64,000 bases of DNA. It comes from Lophium mytilinum (Eukaryota; Ascomycota; Dothideomycetes; Mytilinidiales; Mytilinidiaceae). Below, piece after piece: positions 11,281 through 21,853 of the stretch. Where the stretch lies: contig MU004190.1 of assembly GCA_010093605.1 (NCBI GenBank), forward strand, positions 930,001 through 994,000, written 5' to 3'. The first letter of the stretch is position 1; every line of letters begins with the position of its first letter. The position numbers and the translations under genes were made by a program. The notes beneath the pieces are model-generated. The model was not told where the DNA came from and did not search any database. It saw only the letters and a program-made list of their open reading frames with translations.

Positions 11281-13922
11281 TTATATGGAATCTAAGTCTG
11301 AATCGGACCCTTCAGGGGATTGCGTCCAGGTAGGAGCTTCGGGCCGAGTGGCTTGCAGGTTTGTTGATGCACCGGATGTCGTCGTCACATCCTTGGTTTT
11401 TCCACCCATCTTCCCCTCGCTCCTCGAATGAATCGCCGCTTTAGTCTTCTTCCGATCCTTTTTCGGTGCGGCATCCTCATCACTGGATGTCTTCAGCGCC
11501 TCGTCGAGCGAGTCCAGCGACTTCAGCGAATCCAGCGAGTCCAGTGAATCCAATGAGTCTAGCGAATCGTCGCTCTCCATTCCCGATACCCTCTTCTTAG
11601 CGCTCACTCTACCTTTGCCCTGCCCCTGCCTCTGCCCACCGCTTCTCATATCGTCACTCAACGAGTCTCCGTCCAACGAATCCAATGAATCAACATCGCT
11701 AGCCACTGTCTTCACCACGCTGGTCTTGCGTTCTCTCTCCCGTCGCTTCGCTTTCTTCTTCCGCCCCTCTTCATCACTACTCTCTAGCATTTCCTCCAGC
11801 TTCTCGTCGTCCCACTCGCTGCTATCACTCAGCGTGACGTCGGCGCTTGTGTCGCGATCGGGTAGGCGGGTCGGCCGCAATATTCTAGGTTTTCGCAGAG
11901 AGGCGAGCACGCCTTTGCGGCCGCTAGGCTTCCCCTTCTGACCGAGCTCTATGAACGGGGATACGCGGACGATTGTCATACTTTCTGGCGGCGTTACGTC
12001 GAGCTCCTGGAAGCGGGTCCGTCGCGCCGTAATTAATATCTTAACTAAACTCCAATTAGGAGACCTCCGGAAAGGGGCGGGTCAGGACTTAACATACCAA
12101 CGCGGTTCTCAATCTGCGTCAGCGCATGCAGGCCCTGCAACAACTCATTCAGCTCATTCGCCTCCGTGGAGTCATCGAACGCAGTGTCGATATTATCGAT
12201 CACCACATACACGAATCCGAAGTTGGTCGCGCGGATGCTGCTGAGCAGGACCTGCCACACGCCCTTGAAGTCCGCTTGCGTGGTCAGCAAGCCGGTTACG
12301 AGCGCGCACTGGGCGTCGAAGGTGAAGTAGTCGGGCCGCTGGTGCGCGAGCTGCTCGATGAAGCGCCAGGTCCAGGCGACAGGGCGGCTGGGACTGCTTC
12401 CGCTGCCACTCTCACTGCTGCTGTTCATGGGGGAAGCGGCTGCTTGGGCTTGGTCGCTGGACACGAGCGTTAAAATGACGTTCCCGGCCTCGCGCGCGGC
12501 TTTGGCGACGTCGAGAGAGAGCTGGGTGGTCCAGTCTGGGCGGGCGAGGAAGCCGTCGATGTAGAGGAAAGAAGAGGTCCGCGATTCGACCCACGCGTTT
12601 ATTTGTGGGTTCTCAAGGAGGCCGAGACGTTCGTAGGTGCGGCTTGTGCTGCCTGTTGTTTCGGCGGCGAGGGAGAGGCGGGCGAGTTCGACGTTGGGGG
12701 TTGCTTCTAGAGCCGCTGGAGCAAGGGTTGAAGGACGGATAAGGAGGAGGACTACAGGGAGAGCGCGAGTGCTCAGGAGGGTCTTAGACGCTTCGAAGGG
12801 GTCGATCTCTTCGCGTTTACGTGCTTCTTCTGCTTGTTGGCGCTGCCAGTCGAACTGCTCTTGAGCTGCTTCCATCATAGCGTTTAGCCCCAGGCTGAGC
12901 CCTTTCACAGTTTGGTTTGCTTCGTCGATTTTCCAGTTGCCCATGGCTATCAGGGCGCGGGTTTGCTTGGTGACGGTGGTGTTTTCGGCGATGGCGATGC
13001 CTTGGCCTAATGATGCTACTTCCTTTACTTTGATGACGTGGCCGTTGATGGCTTGCCAAAGTGGCTCGAAGCGGATTTTGTAAGGCAGGGCTATGTTTTT
13101 GAAGAACTTCTCTATTTGCAGTATTAGTTTCTCTGAAGGAAGCGAATCTCGAAGTTGTAGGTCTAACTTATTGAGTTCTCCTGGTAGTATTTGACTGCTT
13201 CCGCGAGGAAATTTGTGAAAGCTTCGTACGCCCCACACACGTGCTTCGCCATAGCTTCCGATGGGTACAGTCCTAAAAAGCATCTCACCACTTCGAACTG
13301 ATCGCCGATATCCGCCAACTTCTGCAGCACTGTCTCTTTAAGCTCTACGGAGTTGATGTTCATGATCAGCAAGAAGCGGATGCTTCCCCACGCCAAAGTT
13401 GCATACTCCGGCGCAGCTTGAGACAGCACGTCCACGATCGGGGCGTAGAAGTAGATGGTAGAGCAAAACTTGTCGAGTCCACTCTTTACTTTCCGCACGA
13501 TCTTGTTGGAGCTTGCGGCCTCTTTTGCCCGTCTATCTCGCGCAGCGAAGGCGGCGTTACGGACGTCAACAAAACATGCTGAGCGCTCTTGGATTTGGGC
13601 AAGCTTTTCGGTGCTGGCTAAGCTGTTGTAAGTGTGAACGGCTGATTTGAGTGCTTGGTAGGATTGTTGAGTTCCATGACTATTACCTTGTTAGTATTTT
13701 CCAAGAAAAAGATGTGAAGTGTGATATGAAGAAAACTCCAAACCTTTTCCAGATCTCTACAGCCCATTGCTTTCCTTGACTCGGAGCTGGGCTCGGGATC
13801 AATGCTCCATCTCCCTCTGCTAGTGGGAGTCGTCTTTGTAGTTGATCTAGAGTGGGTTTGGCGCCTATAGTGGAAGCCCGCTTGGGGGGTTTGATGATGC
13901 TTAGGCCTTCAGAGAGCTCCAT
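11281..13922 (-). CDS. DUF7708 / STAND-like protein lacking a P-loop, with Ser-Leu-Asp repeat tail
   Basis: Four exons are inferred: 13922-13744, 13679-13168, 13111-12098 and 12044-11281 (introns of 64, 56 and 53 bp), giving 822 aa. Residues about 60-230 look like the helical DUF7708 domain found at the front of fungal STAND/NLR-like proteins (SGLDKFCSTIYFYAPIVDVL...). The middle resembles a NACHT-type module: a hydrophobic strand SSFLYIDGF where the P-loop should be, Walker-B-like VYVVIDNIDTA and sensor-like VKILITARRTRF. No GxxxxGKT is present. The last third is an acidic/basic low-complexity tail with SLDSLDSLDSLDSL runs and ends DSDLDSI. The function is unknown; by family it may act in self/non-self or stress recognition (inference). 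The first donor (GTTTGG) is atypical. Confidence 0.72.
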
Positions 13923-14551
13923 GGCCAGGACAACTTCTTTGGAACGATAGCTTGTTCTAGTTTAGGAAATATAGATCTGGTTTACTCGAGAAGTTCGCCA
14001 TTCGTTTCGTCGTTTCCATGGAGTTCTAGGAGCTGACACTGCTGTCTGCACCACACAGCACCTAGGCAACTTCGGGCATCAAATCCGGTCCTCTCCCTGA
14101 TTGGACAAACTTGGCCCCCAGCCCTAACGCGTGTCCAAGTTCTTGTACCATTCAAACCCCAGCAACGTGCAGCGAGTCGATAAGAGAGACACCGGAAATA
14201 GTCAGCTATGCTTGAAAGCGTCTCAGCCGCTCACACAGGTGCGGGTGGCCGTTCATCACGCCAATCGCGGGCCGTCCATGTGGGGTTCAGCGCCTCTTTC
14301 TCTCGAAAGCTGGCGACAGTGGAGTTCTGCGCGCCCTCTCCGCGCTTGCACAAGCATTCTCGTAACACGAAGAGTAAAGCTTAGGCAAGCATTGTGCTCC
14401 AGGGGCTGACTGCAGCAAAACTTTCGGCTTTTGCGAACGTGCTTCGAAAGAAGTACAACTAAGCATTGACTCCCTAACCACCAGGCAGAAGGCTCGCGGC
14501 AACTAGCTTAATAAACCCCTGCCGCCGCTGCAATCTTCTCCGGTATTTATC
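13923..14551. promoter_or_regulatory. Divergent promoter region (DUF7708 gene / AAA ATPase)
   Basis: This 629-bp interval separates two divergent start codons, so it must carry promoters for both. No specific element can be assigned with confidence. Confidence 0.4.
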
Positions 14552-17236
14552 ATGGCTGCAACAGCCCCACCCATTCAGCCTCAACCTCTCCATCAACCTG
14601 GCCTCTTGCAGGATTCGAAGAAGCCTTCGATTGCGCGGTACGATACGTTCTCTTCAACCGCAACTACCGCAGTCCTTGAAACGGAAAATGAGAGTTGTGG
14701 CGAGTTGACTGGAAGTGAAGTAACTGCCCCGAGCCTTACCAGCATGGAGTCGACAGAGAAGCCAGCCGTCAATGGCAACGACCCGACGGCTCTCAAGGAG
14801 CTCGTGAGAGAGATTCTAAAGCAGGAACGACTAGAGATTCAAGCCCAGGACCGCGACTCTAGACGACCTGAAGGCCTTGATGGTCTCACATCGCGATTCC
14901 TAGCGTCTTACATCACAGAGCTTGAAAAGAAAGTGGCCGCGCTCGAGAAGGATAAGAAAGAGGAACCCAAGGAAGACAGTAAGAAAGATGAGTCCAAGAC
15001 CGAAAAGAAAGAGGAGGAAGACAACAAGGACGAGAATGGACGACCTAAGCTTGTAGTCAAAAGGCTTCGCAAAGAGACTACAGCCGCCGCAGCAGTCGCT
15101 GACGATGACGAAAATGGAAAAGGAAAGAATGCGGCGGACCAGAAGCATATCTTGACTGTGACTCGCAACATCGAGAAAAACAACCAGAAGACTCTCGAGA
15201 TCAGGTCTAGGCTAGTCATCCAGTTCCTTCGCAAGGCTGTCAAATACTACCCCGGGCAAGCCCTCGGAGGGAGTATGGTATCTTTTATGGACCCGTTCAT
15301 GCTACTTTTCCATTACAGAAAAAGCATTCTTGAGGAGCTAGCCACTCTCGAGCTGGAGTCAGAGACCAAAACGCATCTCGAGCATGTTTTGGACTTTATG
15401 AGGACAGAGTGTCCGGAAGTCTCACAGGAGCTGGACGCCTTGGAGGAGGACGAAGATCGGAAAGTCATCTCTTTCGCCAACTCTTGGCTTATCTTCCGCC
15501 CTGGAACTATTGTGTTCTCGACGCAAGAGTCTGAAGATAAAGACGAGGGTGAGAAGGCTAAAGTAGTCGTTTCATCTCCCGAAGGCGAAAAGCGTGCATA
15601 TATGGTCGAAGAGCTGGCAGGTTGCGAGGTTGAAAAACTGCCAAGTGGCCGCGAAATACGAACTTCTCTGAAGCTCCGATGCTGGTCCATTGATTTCGAT
15701 GGTTACCGATTTGGTCGGACATACACAGAGCTTTATGTTCGACCTTTCAATGGTGCCCGTGAGATTGCGGAGCTGGAGGTCGTGCCGGAAAAGTATCATG
15801 ATCCGATCAGGGACAAGCTGATTGAGAGAGGCCATTCATTTTGGAATCTGAAAGATAAATCTAAGATATTCCGGTTGTACACTGGGAGGGCTTGGTCTAA
15901 GACGTCTTTAGCGGTAAGAATACTACACACCATCTTTTCGTGCGCTATTAGCAATACTGAGCTATGCTTTAGGACACTCTCCGAGTAGTAGTGGACCACG
16001 CAGCGTATTCAAAGACCGGCAGTGAAGGTATCAGAATCGAAGGGGTGAGTGACACAACGCAGGAACAGCACTGTCCTTGTAGCGATTGCAAAGAGAAACG
16101 TGAGACCGCTCGACAGAACTTTGAGCGTCTGGATAGAGTGTCGCCATACGCAAAGTACAACTCGATTGAGCCAGATATTGAACCGGACGACGAGATGCTG
16201 CTCCTCTGTCCTGATCGTGCCTACGCATTTTCCCTCCGCGATAAAACCTGGATGCCGGTCAAACTTCGTGATCTGAAGACCGTGGAGTTCAGGAAGAAGG
16301 CGTTTGACAAACTAGTCATGAAGGCTGATTACAAGCGGACTGTCCAAGCCCTCGTCTCCACATACACATCTGATGAGCGCAAATTCCGCGACATCATAGA
16401 AGGCAAGGGTCGCGGGCTCGTGCTGCTTCTCCACGGCCCACCTGGTACCGGTAAAACCCTGACAGCGGGTAAGAAAGCTACTTGATCCTCCCTTAGCAAA
16501 TTTTTATTGTGACTTTACTTACCAACCCCAGAATGCGTCGCCGATGAATACCAACGCCCCCTCTACATGGTCACCTGCGGCGATCTAGGCACCGAGCCCT
16601 GGCAGCTCGAAATGAACCTACGCCGCATCTTCAAAGACGCCACAACCTGGAACGCCGTCCTCCTTCTCGACGAAGCCGACATCTTCCTCCAAATGCGCGA
16701 CTATAAAGACGTCAACCGCAACGCTCTCGTCTCTGTCTTCCTACGAGAACTCGAGTACTTCGACGGGATCTTATTCCTAACCACTAATCGAGTTGGCGCG
16801 ATCGACGAGGCCTTCCAGTCTCGGATCCACGTTACGTTAGGCCTGCCAATGCTAGACGAGGACTCGAGGAGGGACATATGGAAGATATTCATCAAGGATC
16901 TGAATGGCATCCATAGGGATTCGCGGAAAGATTTGCTGAAGCATGTGAACGCAAAGCTTGGGAAGTGTAATTTGAATGGGAGGCAGATTCGGAATTGTGT
17001 GAGGACGGCAATTGCGTTGGCGGACCAGGCGCAGGAGCCGATTAGCGCGAGGCATCTAGATGATGTGGTGAAGATGGGCGAGGAGTTTGCGGAGTATATG
17101 AAGACGTTGCATAAGATGGATGCTGGTGAGTTGAGCCAAGCCGGTTGATGAATGATGGGAGTGAAGCTAACTTTGACTAGATGAGATCCAGGCGTCTGTG
17201 GGGAATCGGCTGGCCAGTTGGAAACCCAGGGATTAG
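14552..17236 (+). CDS. AAA+ ATPase with DUF7025 domain
   Basis: This is a large fungal AAA ATPase of the DUF7025-AAA architecture. Exons are 14552-15913, 15973-16468, 16532-17125 and 17181-17236, giving 835 aa. A charged coiled-coil N-terminus (Lys/Glu-rich, about residues 125-165) precedes the DUF7025 region (FRPGTIVF ... CWSIDFDGYRFGRTY). The single ATPase module has Walker A GPPGTGKT (about residue 608, interrupted just after by intron 2 at TLTA|E), Walker B AVLLLDEADIFL (about 665), sensor 1 LTTNR and arginine-finger region AFQSRIH. Using the last intron (17126-17180, with a GCTAAC branch site) replaces the short read-through end ELSQAG with DEIQASVGNRLASWKPRD, which I prefer. The substrate is unknown; such proteins are soluble ATPases abundant in Pezizomycotina. 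Confidence 0.9.
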
Positions 17237-17943
17237 AAGGGGGGAGAACTCCTAAGTAACAATATTTGGCTTTAGTACAACCTTTCAACTATGTTGATGG
17301 TATCGGCATCTTTTCTTTTGAAGCTAATAAACAGTCTAATGTCGAAGGCATCGCTACACGAGAGCACCTCGATATATGTATGCTGCTTAAATCTGGAGAA
17401 CAAGGGCGTAGACTCGAATCGAAGTGAAGGGCGAAAGAATGTATTGGGGTACTTCAGACAGTGCCCGACACCTGTAAACATCCTTTTAAAGTCTCGATGT
17501 AAGTCCAGGTCGATTTGAGGTTGTTCTGTCTCCAGATCACATGGCGGTGGCTCTTGGCAGAGCATTATTCCAGCTTACTCAGCAGATGTAAAGTTAACCT
17601 CTCTATAACTTTTCGAATCATTCCAATCTCATACTTTCTTCACACTGGTGTAAACTGTGCACCACTGCGCACCACTGCGTGAGGCCCTCTGACACAGTAT
17701 TGAATATTGTCGTAGCGTTGGGAAGCCTTATAGCTTTCCGGGGCACGCTAGACAGTGTTCCAAGGACCAAGGTTGAGGCGAGAGCGCTCTGATGCCACGT
17801 GATCCAACGCTCATACAACACGGTCGCACCGCCCACATGTACAGCTCAGAACTCACTTACGAAAGTCACAGCCTGCCCAACCTCTTCTCACTACTTACGA
17901 ACAATAAACCACCAATACTCGCAAAACGCCTTACTCTTTCGAA
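17237..17943. other. Intergenic, upstream of the GGCT-like gene
   Basis: This is the 3' flank of the ATPase gene and promoter of the next gene, both on the plus strand. A small direct repeat, CACCACTGCG, occurs twice near 17658-17678. No coding sequence is supported. Confidence 0.4.
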
Positions 17944-18894
17944 ATGGACTGGCTCAGTGTACTGGAAGAAATGGCCGTCGAGGCCGACCTAGACGATATG
18001 GCCCTCGAAGAAGGCACCCAAGCTGAACTTGCTACCTCCTATGAACCAGTAAAACTCGAGAATCCTCAATTTCTACGCGAAGATGCCCTCAAGCACATCC
18101 ACGACATCAAAAAAGGCGCCAATTCTTGCCAGAAGCGCCCCCAAATGGTCACCTCACGGTCCCGAAAGCGGGAGCCCACGAGCGGCAACGTCTACTACTT
18201 GGTGAAGTTGGAACCACCATTCAGCACTGCCGAAGAACTTGCCGTAGCCGCAAACCTTAGCCCAAACAATACACCCAGCGTGGAAAAAGCGACCGGAGAC
18301 GAAGGCACAGCTCGTTTCTGTCGCCTAAGCACCCATTCAAAAGAAATTCTCACCGACTGGTTGGCTCTCAAGCACCCCTCATACCGGCCAACTTTCATCA
18401 GAATCGGGAAGGCGTCTAAAGAGCTGTCTAGCACGTCCATCTACCCTACTCTAGGTGTCGATACCACACTTCCTCAACATCGACCCAATGCCTGGCACAC
18501 CTCGTGTCCATATCCTTTGCAGGATCAGTATCCCGTTTGGTACTTTTTCTACGGCACGCTTGCGAACGAAAATCTCCTATCCAACCTGTTCGGATGGAGT
18601 GACGATATCACTGACAAGATGCCTATCTTACACCGCGCTTCTGTCAGAGGTGGTGTCTTAAAGACGTGGGGTGGACGCTATCGGGCGATGGTTGACTCAC
18701 CTGGAGCCGTGGTGGAGGGTTTCGCATATCAGGTTCAGTCTAGGGACGAAGAAGATGCTTTACTACTATATGAGACGGAGAAGTATGAGGTGGTGCGGTG
18801 TGAGATCACGCTCGATGGTGCTAAGACGGTGATTATGAGAAGGGTGAAGGGGTGCACGTTTCGCTTTGCTGGATGTGAAGAAGAGCTGGATTGA
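17944..18894 (+). CDS. Gamma-glutamylcyclotransferase / AIG2-like protein
   Basis: This single-exon gene encodes 316 aa. The C-terminal third (about residues 195-310) is the AIG2/GGCT beta-barrel: WYFFYGTLAN supplies the substrate-binding YGTL loop, and ALLLYETEKYEVVRCEI contains the conserved YE..xY segment with the catalytic glutamate position. The N-terminal 190 residues are charged, with a Cys/Lys patch (NSCQKRPQ), and I do not recognise them. Family members cyclise gamma-glutamyl amines or peptides to 5-oxoproline, but many fungal AIG2-like paralogues have unproven substrates. The start at MDWLSVLEEMAVEAD is the first ATG of the frame. Confidence 0.8.
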   Translation: MDWLSVLEEMAVEADLDDMALEEGTQAELATSYEPVKLENPQFLREDALKHIHDIKKGANSCQKRPQMVTSRSRKREPTSGNVYYLVKLEPPFSTAEELAVAANLSPNNTPSVEKATGDEGTARFCRLSTHSKEILTDWLALKHPSYRPTFIRIGKASKELSSTSIYPTLGVDTTLPQHRPNAWHTSCPYPLQDQYPVWYFFYGTLANENLLSNLFGWSDDITDKMPILHRASVRGGVLKTWGGRYRAMVDSPGAVVEGFAYQVQSRDEEDALLLYETEKYEVVRCEITLDGAKTVIMRRVKGCTFRFAGCEEELD

Positions 18895-19241
18895 TTATAG
18901 CCTCTCACGATTATTGATTTATTAGATTTGCGAATGTTGAGATAGAAGAATATGATACCACAGCAAATTAGCCAAAGAGTTGTACATATCCCTTAGTCCG
19001 TCGTGGTGCAATGCTCGGACTTTTCGTTAAACATGGGAGATTCTAACAAGCTTTTGGATTGATCAGAGAAGCGGTAAATGATATGATCTCAATACGAATA
19101 CATAATACTAAATCCATATAAATTAGAGCGGGTGGACATGTTTAGTCCGGCGAAGAGAAAGATGGAGGTGAAGAAGATGGCGAACTCGGTGGTTATGTCT
19201 ATGGCGCCGATGACTTGTCAGCGGAGGAACTGTAGAGAATG

Positions 19242-19560
19242 GGAGTAGTGGGAGTAATAGGAGTAGTGGGAGTAATGGGAGTAGTGGGAGTAATAGGAGT
19301 AGTAGGACTAAAAGGAGTAGTAGGAGTAGTAGGAGTAATAGGAGTAGTGGGAGTAATAGGAGTAGTGGGAGTAATAGGAGTAGTAGGAGTAATAGGAGTA
19401 GTAAGAGTAATGGGAGTAATGGGAGTAATAGGAGTAATGGGAGTAATGGGAGTAATAGGAGTAATAGGAGTAATAGGAGTAATAGGAGTAATAGGAGTAA
19501 TAGGAGTAATAGGAGTAATGGGAGTAATGGGAGTAATAGGAGTAATGGGAGTAAAAGTAA
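19242..19560. repeat. 9-bp minisatellite, about 35 copies of GGAGTARTR
   Basis: The unit GGAGTAATA/GGAGTAATG/GGAGTAGTG/GGAGTAGTA repeats head to tail for roughly 319 bp with few off-consensus units (one GGACTAAAA near 19307, one AGAGTAATG near 19403). Because the unit is three codons, the plus strand would read Gly-Val-Ile/Met/Val and the minus strand Ile/Thr-Thr-Pro runs; I regard these frames as by-products. The left half alternates GTG/ATA ends and the right half is nearly pure ATA/ATG, suggesting two expansion phases. Confidence 0.93.
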
Positions 19561-19596
19561 CTAAGCAAGTAAAGCAAGTAAAGTAGCTGGAGTACA

Positions 19597-19674
19597 AAGG
19601 AGCTCGTCTTTCTTAAGTCCTAGGCCCTCGCCTAATCCTGGTGGTCGGGTAGGACTCAAGAAAACGAGCTCCTT
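19597..19674. repeat. Imperfect inverted repeat (hairpin), about 25-bp arms
   Basis: The left arm 19597-19622 (AAGGAGCTCGT...AGTCCTA) and right arm 19650-19674 are reverse complements apart from one extra base and one mismatch, with a 27-bp spacer. It lies immediately beside the minisatellite. It could be a small foldback/MITE relic or a transcript hairpin acting as a terminator-like structure. No target-site duplication was identified. Confidence 0.75.
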
Positions 19675-19810
19675 CGTAAGTAAAGTTAAGCATGCATATA
19701 CCTTTACAGTATCATCAGTATAAAGAAGAGCTTGAAGCGTTTTCATTCATTAGTCTATACGGCAATAGTGACGTTCTATTTATCCCTAGATCCCTCACAA
19801 TGCTTGTCAA

Positions 19811-21532
19811 TCAATCATCCTCGTCCCACTGTGGTGGTAACGGTATCGAATAGGCGTCTAAGCTATCTTGCAGCAGCGCTGTCATCGTCGCCCCAGTTGG
19901 CCGTCTTGAAGACTGGGGCTGGGACCTAGGTTCTCTGAATCTTTTGAAAGGAGATGTGGGAATGGAGGATGGAATGCTCAGAGGGGGAGGGCGTGTTGGA
20001 GATATTGGAAGAGCGTGGCGAATGTGTCGAACATTATGTAGCGAGGCTTGCGTTCCTTCAATCGTCGATGCTTGTGACGGATGGGAAGACTGGGTCGGCA
20101 GAGGGTAAGATGATGGAATCCGCTGCTCAGGCTGTTCCTCGGGATGCGGCATTTGATTGTATGATGGTAGTACTGAGATACGCTGAGTGAACGTTTCCAG
20201 CTCGCTGTGTAGCTGGGCCGTCGCTTCTTCTGTACCAGTTCCAGTGGTGCATTGGCTCTCCTCAAACTGTGAAGGTTCTTGCTTGGTGGTGCGATCACAT
20301 ATCTCTGGACTAGCTGCTACGGGCAGAGCTCCTGTATTGTTGGGAGTTGGCGTCACCGAAGCGCGATTGGATCTCGTGGTCTCTACGTCCTCATATTCAT
20401 GTATGCCATCTCGGCTGGCACACATGAGATCAATCTGCTGAATCGCAGCTTGTGTTTCTTCCCCAATACTAGCGTCGATAGGGACTATGATATCTTCATC
20501 CGAATCTTCTTCTTCATCATCCGAGTCTGGAATAGTGTCTTTGAATATCCGGCGAGGGGGTGCTACTGGTGAAGATGATGGGTTCTCTTTGACTTGGATT
20601 CCACTATTTCGTGATATTGGTTTGACAGGACTCATATTTCCCGCGTCGCCCGGCTGCAATCGCGAATGGAACAGAGAAGGCCGCTGGATATTCGTGGGTT
20701 TCTCTTCGAGGGGTGACCTAGTAGGTCTTCGAGGCGTATTCCGTGTCGAAAGTGGGCTTTCTGCCGGAGTTTGCGAAGAAGGTACTTCGAGGGGGCGCCG
20801 GCTTCGTGGTGTTGAGCATGGCTCTACTTTCACCCTTGTTGGTCTAGGTGTAGACGCAGCGTCCACTGCCGGTCCGTGTGATGTCTCGTTGTGGCCTCTT
20901 CGCGGTCGCAAATTCCGGTCATTCCTGCGCCCTTGGTCTGACGCGGCTGCATTTCGAGCGGCTCTACGACTCTGTCTTTCTCCCACTGGCCTGTATAGCC
21001 CGCTGTTGGCTAAACGCTCTTCCAGCGCAGCTGCATAAGTCCCATCAATATCCTCTTGTTCCTCTTCGACGTCCGATTGCACGTTAGGTTCTCGCCCAGT
21101 GCCTATCATCTGAGTCAAAGTCTGTTGCCGCTTTTCTTCCTCGGTGAGATCACGACGATTCCTTCGTTTGCTTGCAGACTTCCGATTGCGTTTCCTATCT
21201 CCGAGGAAAGGCTGGGCTGAGTGCCCCAACTGCGTGAGAGTTGTCTGCCGCAGCGTATCCAGGTAGTCTTCTCCCTCGACTTCGGATCCAGATTCAGGCT
21301 CCGACTGCGAGTCTTCCACTTGCTCTATTCTCCGTTTCCTTCCGCCCGAGGATTGTGCCGTGGTAACCCATCCTGCCTGTGTCATAGTTTGCTGTCGTGA
21401 AGCGGGTGGTGGTGGGGATGGCGAAAGTATGCGCTTCTTAGTACGGCGCGATGGGAATTTCTTCTGCCGCAGTACTGTGCCATGGGCGTACACGGTGTCT
21501 GGATTGAAGCGAGTCCGTTTTTTGGGAGGCAT
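19811..21532 (-). CDS. Uncharacterised charged, probably nuclear protein with repeated TxTQ motifs
   Basis: This single-exon frame encodes 573 aa and I do not recognise the family. The N-terminus is very basic (MPPKKRTRFNPDTV, KKFPSRRTKKRIL), consistent with a nuclear localisation signal. Three related motifs recur: RQQTMTQAGW, RQTTLTQLGH and RQQTLTQMIG. The rest is Ser/Pro/Glu-rich and probably disordered, with acidic runs (DSDDEEEDSDED). The C-terminus ends SIPLPPQWDEDD. It is divergent from rad4 with 321 bp between starts, so co-regulation is possible. The motifs resemble PCNA-interacting (QxxL/M..) peptides only loosely; that reading is inference. Confidence 0.75.
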   Translation of the reverse strand: MPPKKRTRFNPDTVYAHGTVLRQKKFPSRRTKKRILSPSPPPPASRQQTMTQAGWVTTAQSSGGRKRRIEQVEDSQSEPESGSEVEGEDYLDTLRQTTLTQLGHSAQPFLGDRKRNRKSASKRRNRRDLTEEEKRQQTLTQMIGTGREPNVQSDVEEEQEDIDGTYAAALEERLANSGLYRPVGERQSRRAARNAAASDQGRRNDRNLRPRRGHNETSHGPAVDAASTPRPTRVKVEPCSTPRSRRPLEVPSSQTPAESPLSTRNTPRRPTRSPLEEKPTNIQRPSLFHSRLQPGDAGNMSPVKPISRNSGIQVKENPSSSPVAPPRRIFKDTIPDSDDEEEDSDEDIIVPIDASIGEETQAAIQQIDLMCASRDGIHEYEDVETTRSNRASVTPTPNNTGALPVAASPEICDRTTKQEPSQFEESQCTTGTGTEEATAQLHSELETFTQRISVLPSYNQMPHPEEQPEQRIPSSYPLPTQSSHPSQASTIEGTQASLHNVRHIRHALPISPTRPPPLSIPSSIPTSPFKRFREPRSQPQSSRRPTGATMTALLQDSLDAYSIPLPPQWDEDD

Positions 21533-21853
21533 ATTGATCGATTTGTGACGGGTTAGAGGTGCGCAAGGCGAATGATGAAGACGCGCCGAAGTCCAAGCTT
21601 GAGACCGCGACGCAAAGTCTCACGTGATCGCGTGTTCTGAAATTGATGCGTCATCGCAGTTCGTTGAACCAAGTCCGGAAGCACACGGCCGTCTCTGACA
21701 CTTCTTTGTTAAAAACATGTAAATAACGTTAACGAAGTGATGAACAACATTCTCCTCCCCCCAGAACACCCCTTCTCTCTCCGCTGGTCGGCAACCTTAC
21801 TTTAGACGCAACTACGACACCACGGCGACGGTGAAACCTGCAGATGCCTAGCA
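21533..21853. promoter_or_regulatory. Short divergent promoter, unknown nuclear protein / rad4
   Basis: Only 321 bp lies between two divergent start codons, so both promoters must be packed here. A CT-rich stretch precedes the rad4 start (21750-21785). Confidence 0.45.

Larger units (their letters stand above)
18895..19810. other. Repeat-bearing intergenic region
   Basis: This is the shared 3' flank between the GGCT-like gene (+) and the 573-residue protein gene (-). It holds the 9-bp minisatellite and the hairpin described separately. Long open frames on both strands through the minisatellite simply reflect its period of three codons. Confidence 0.6.

Noticed and set aside
19199-19597. Frames encoding Thr-Pro-Ile or Gly-Val-Ile repeats
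   Set aside because: They are translations of the 9-bp minisatellite, whose three-codon period keeps frames open on both strands.
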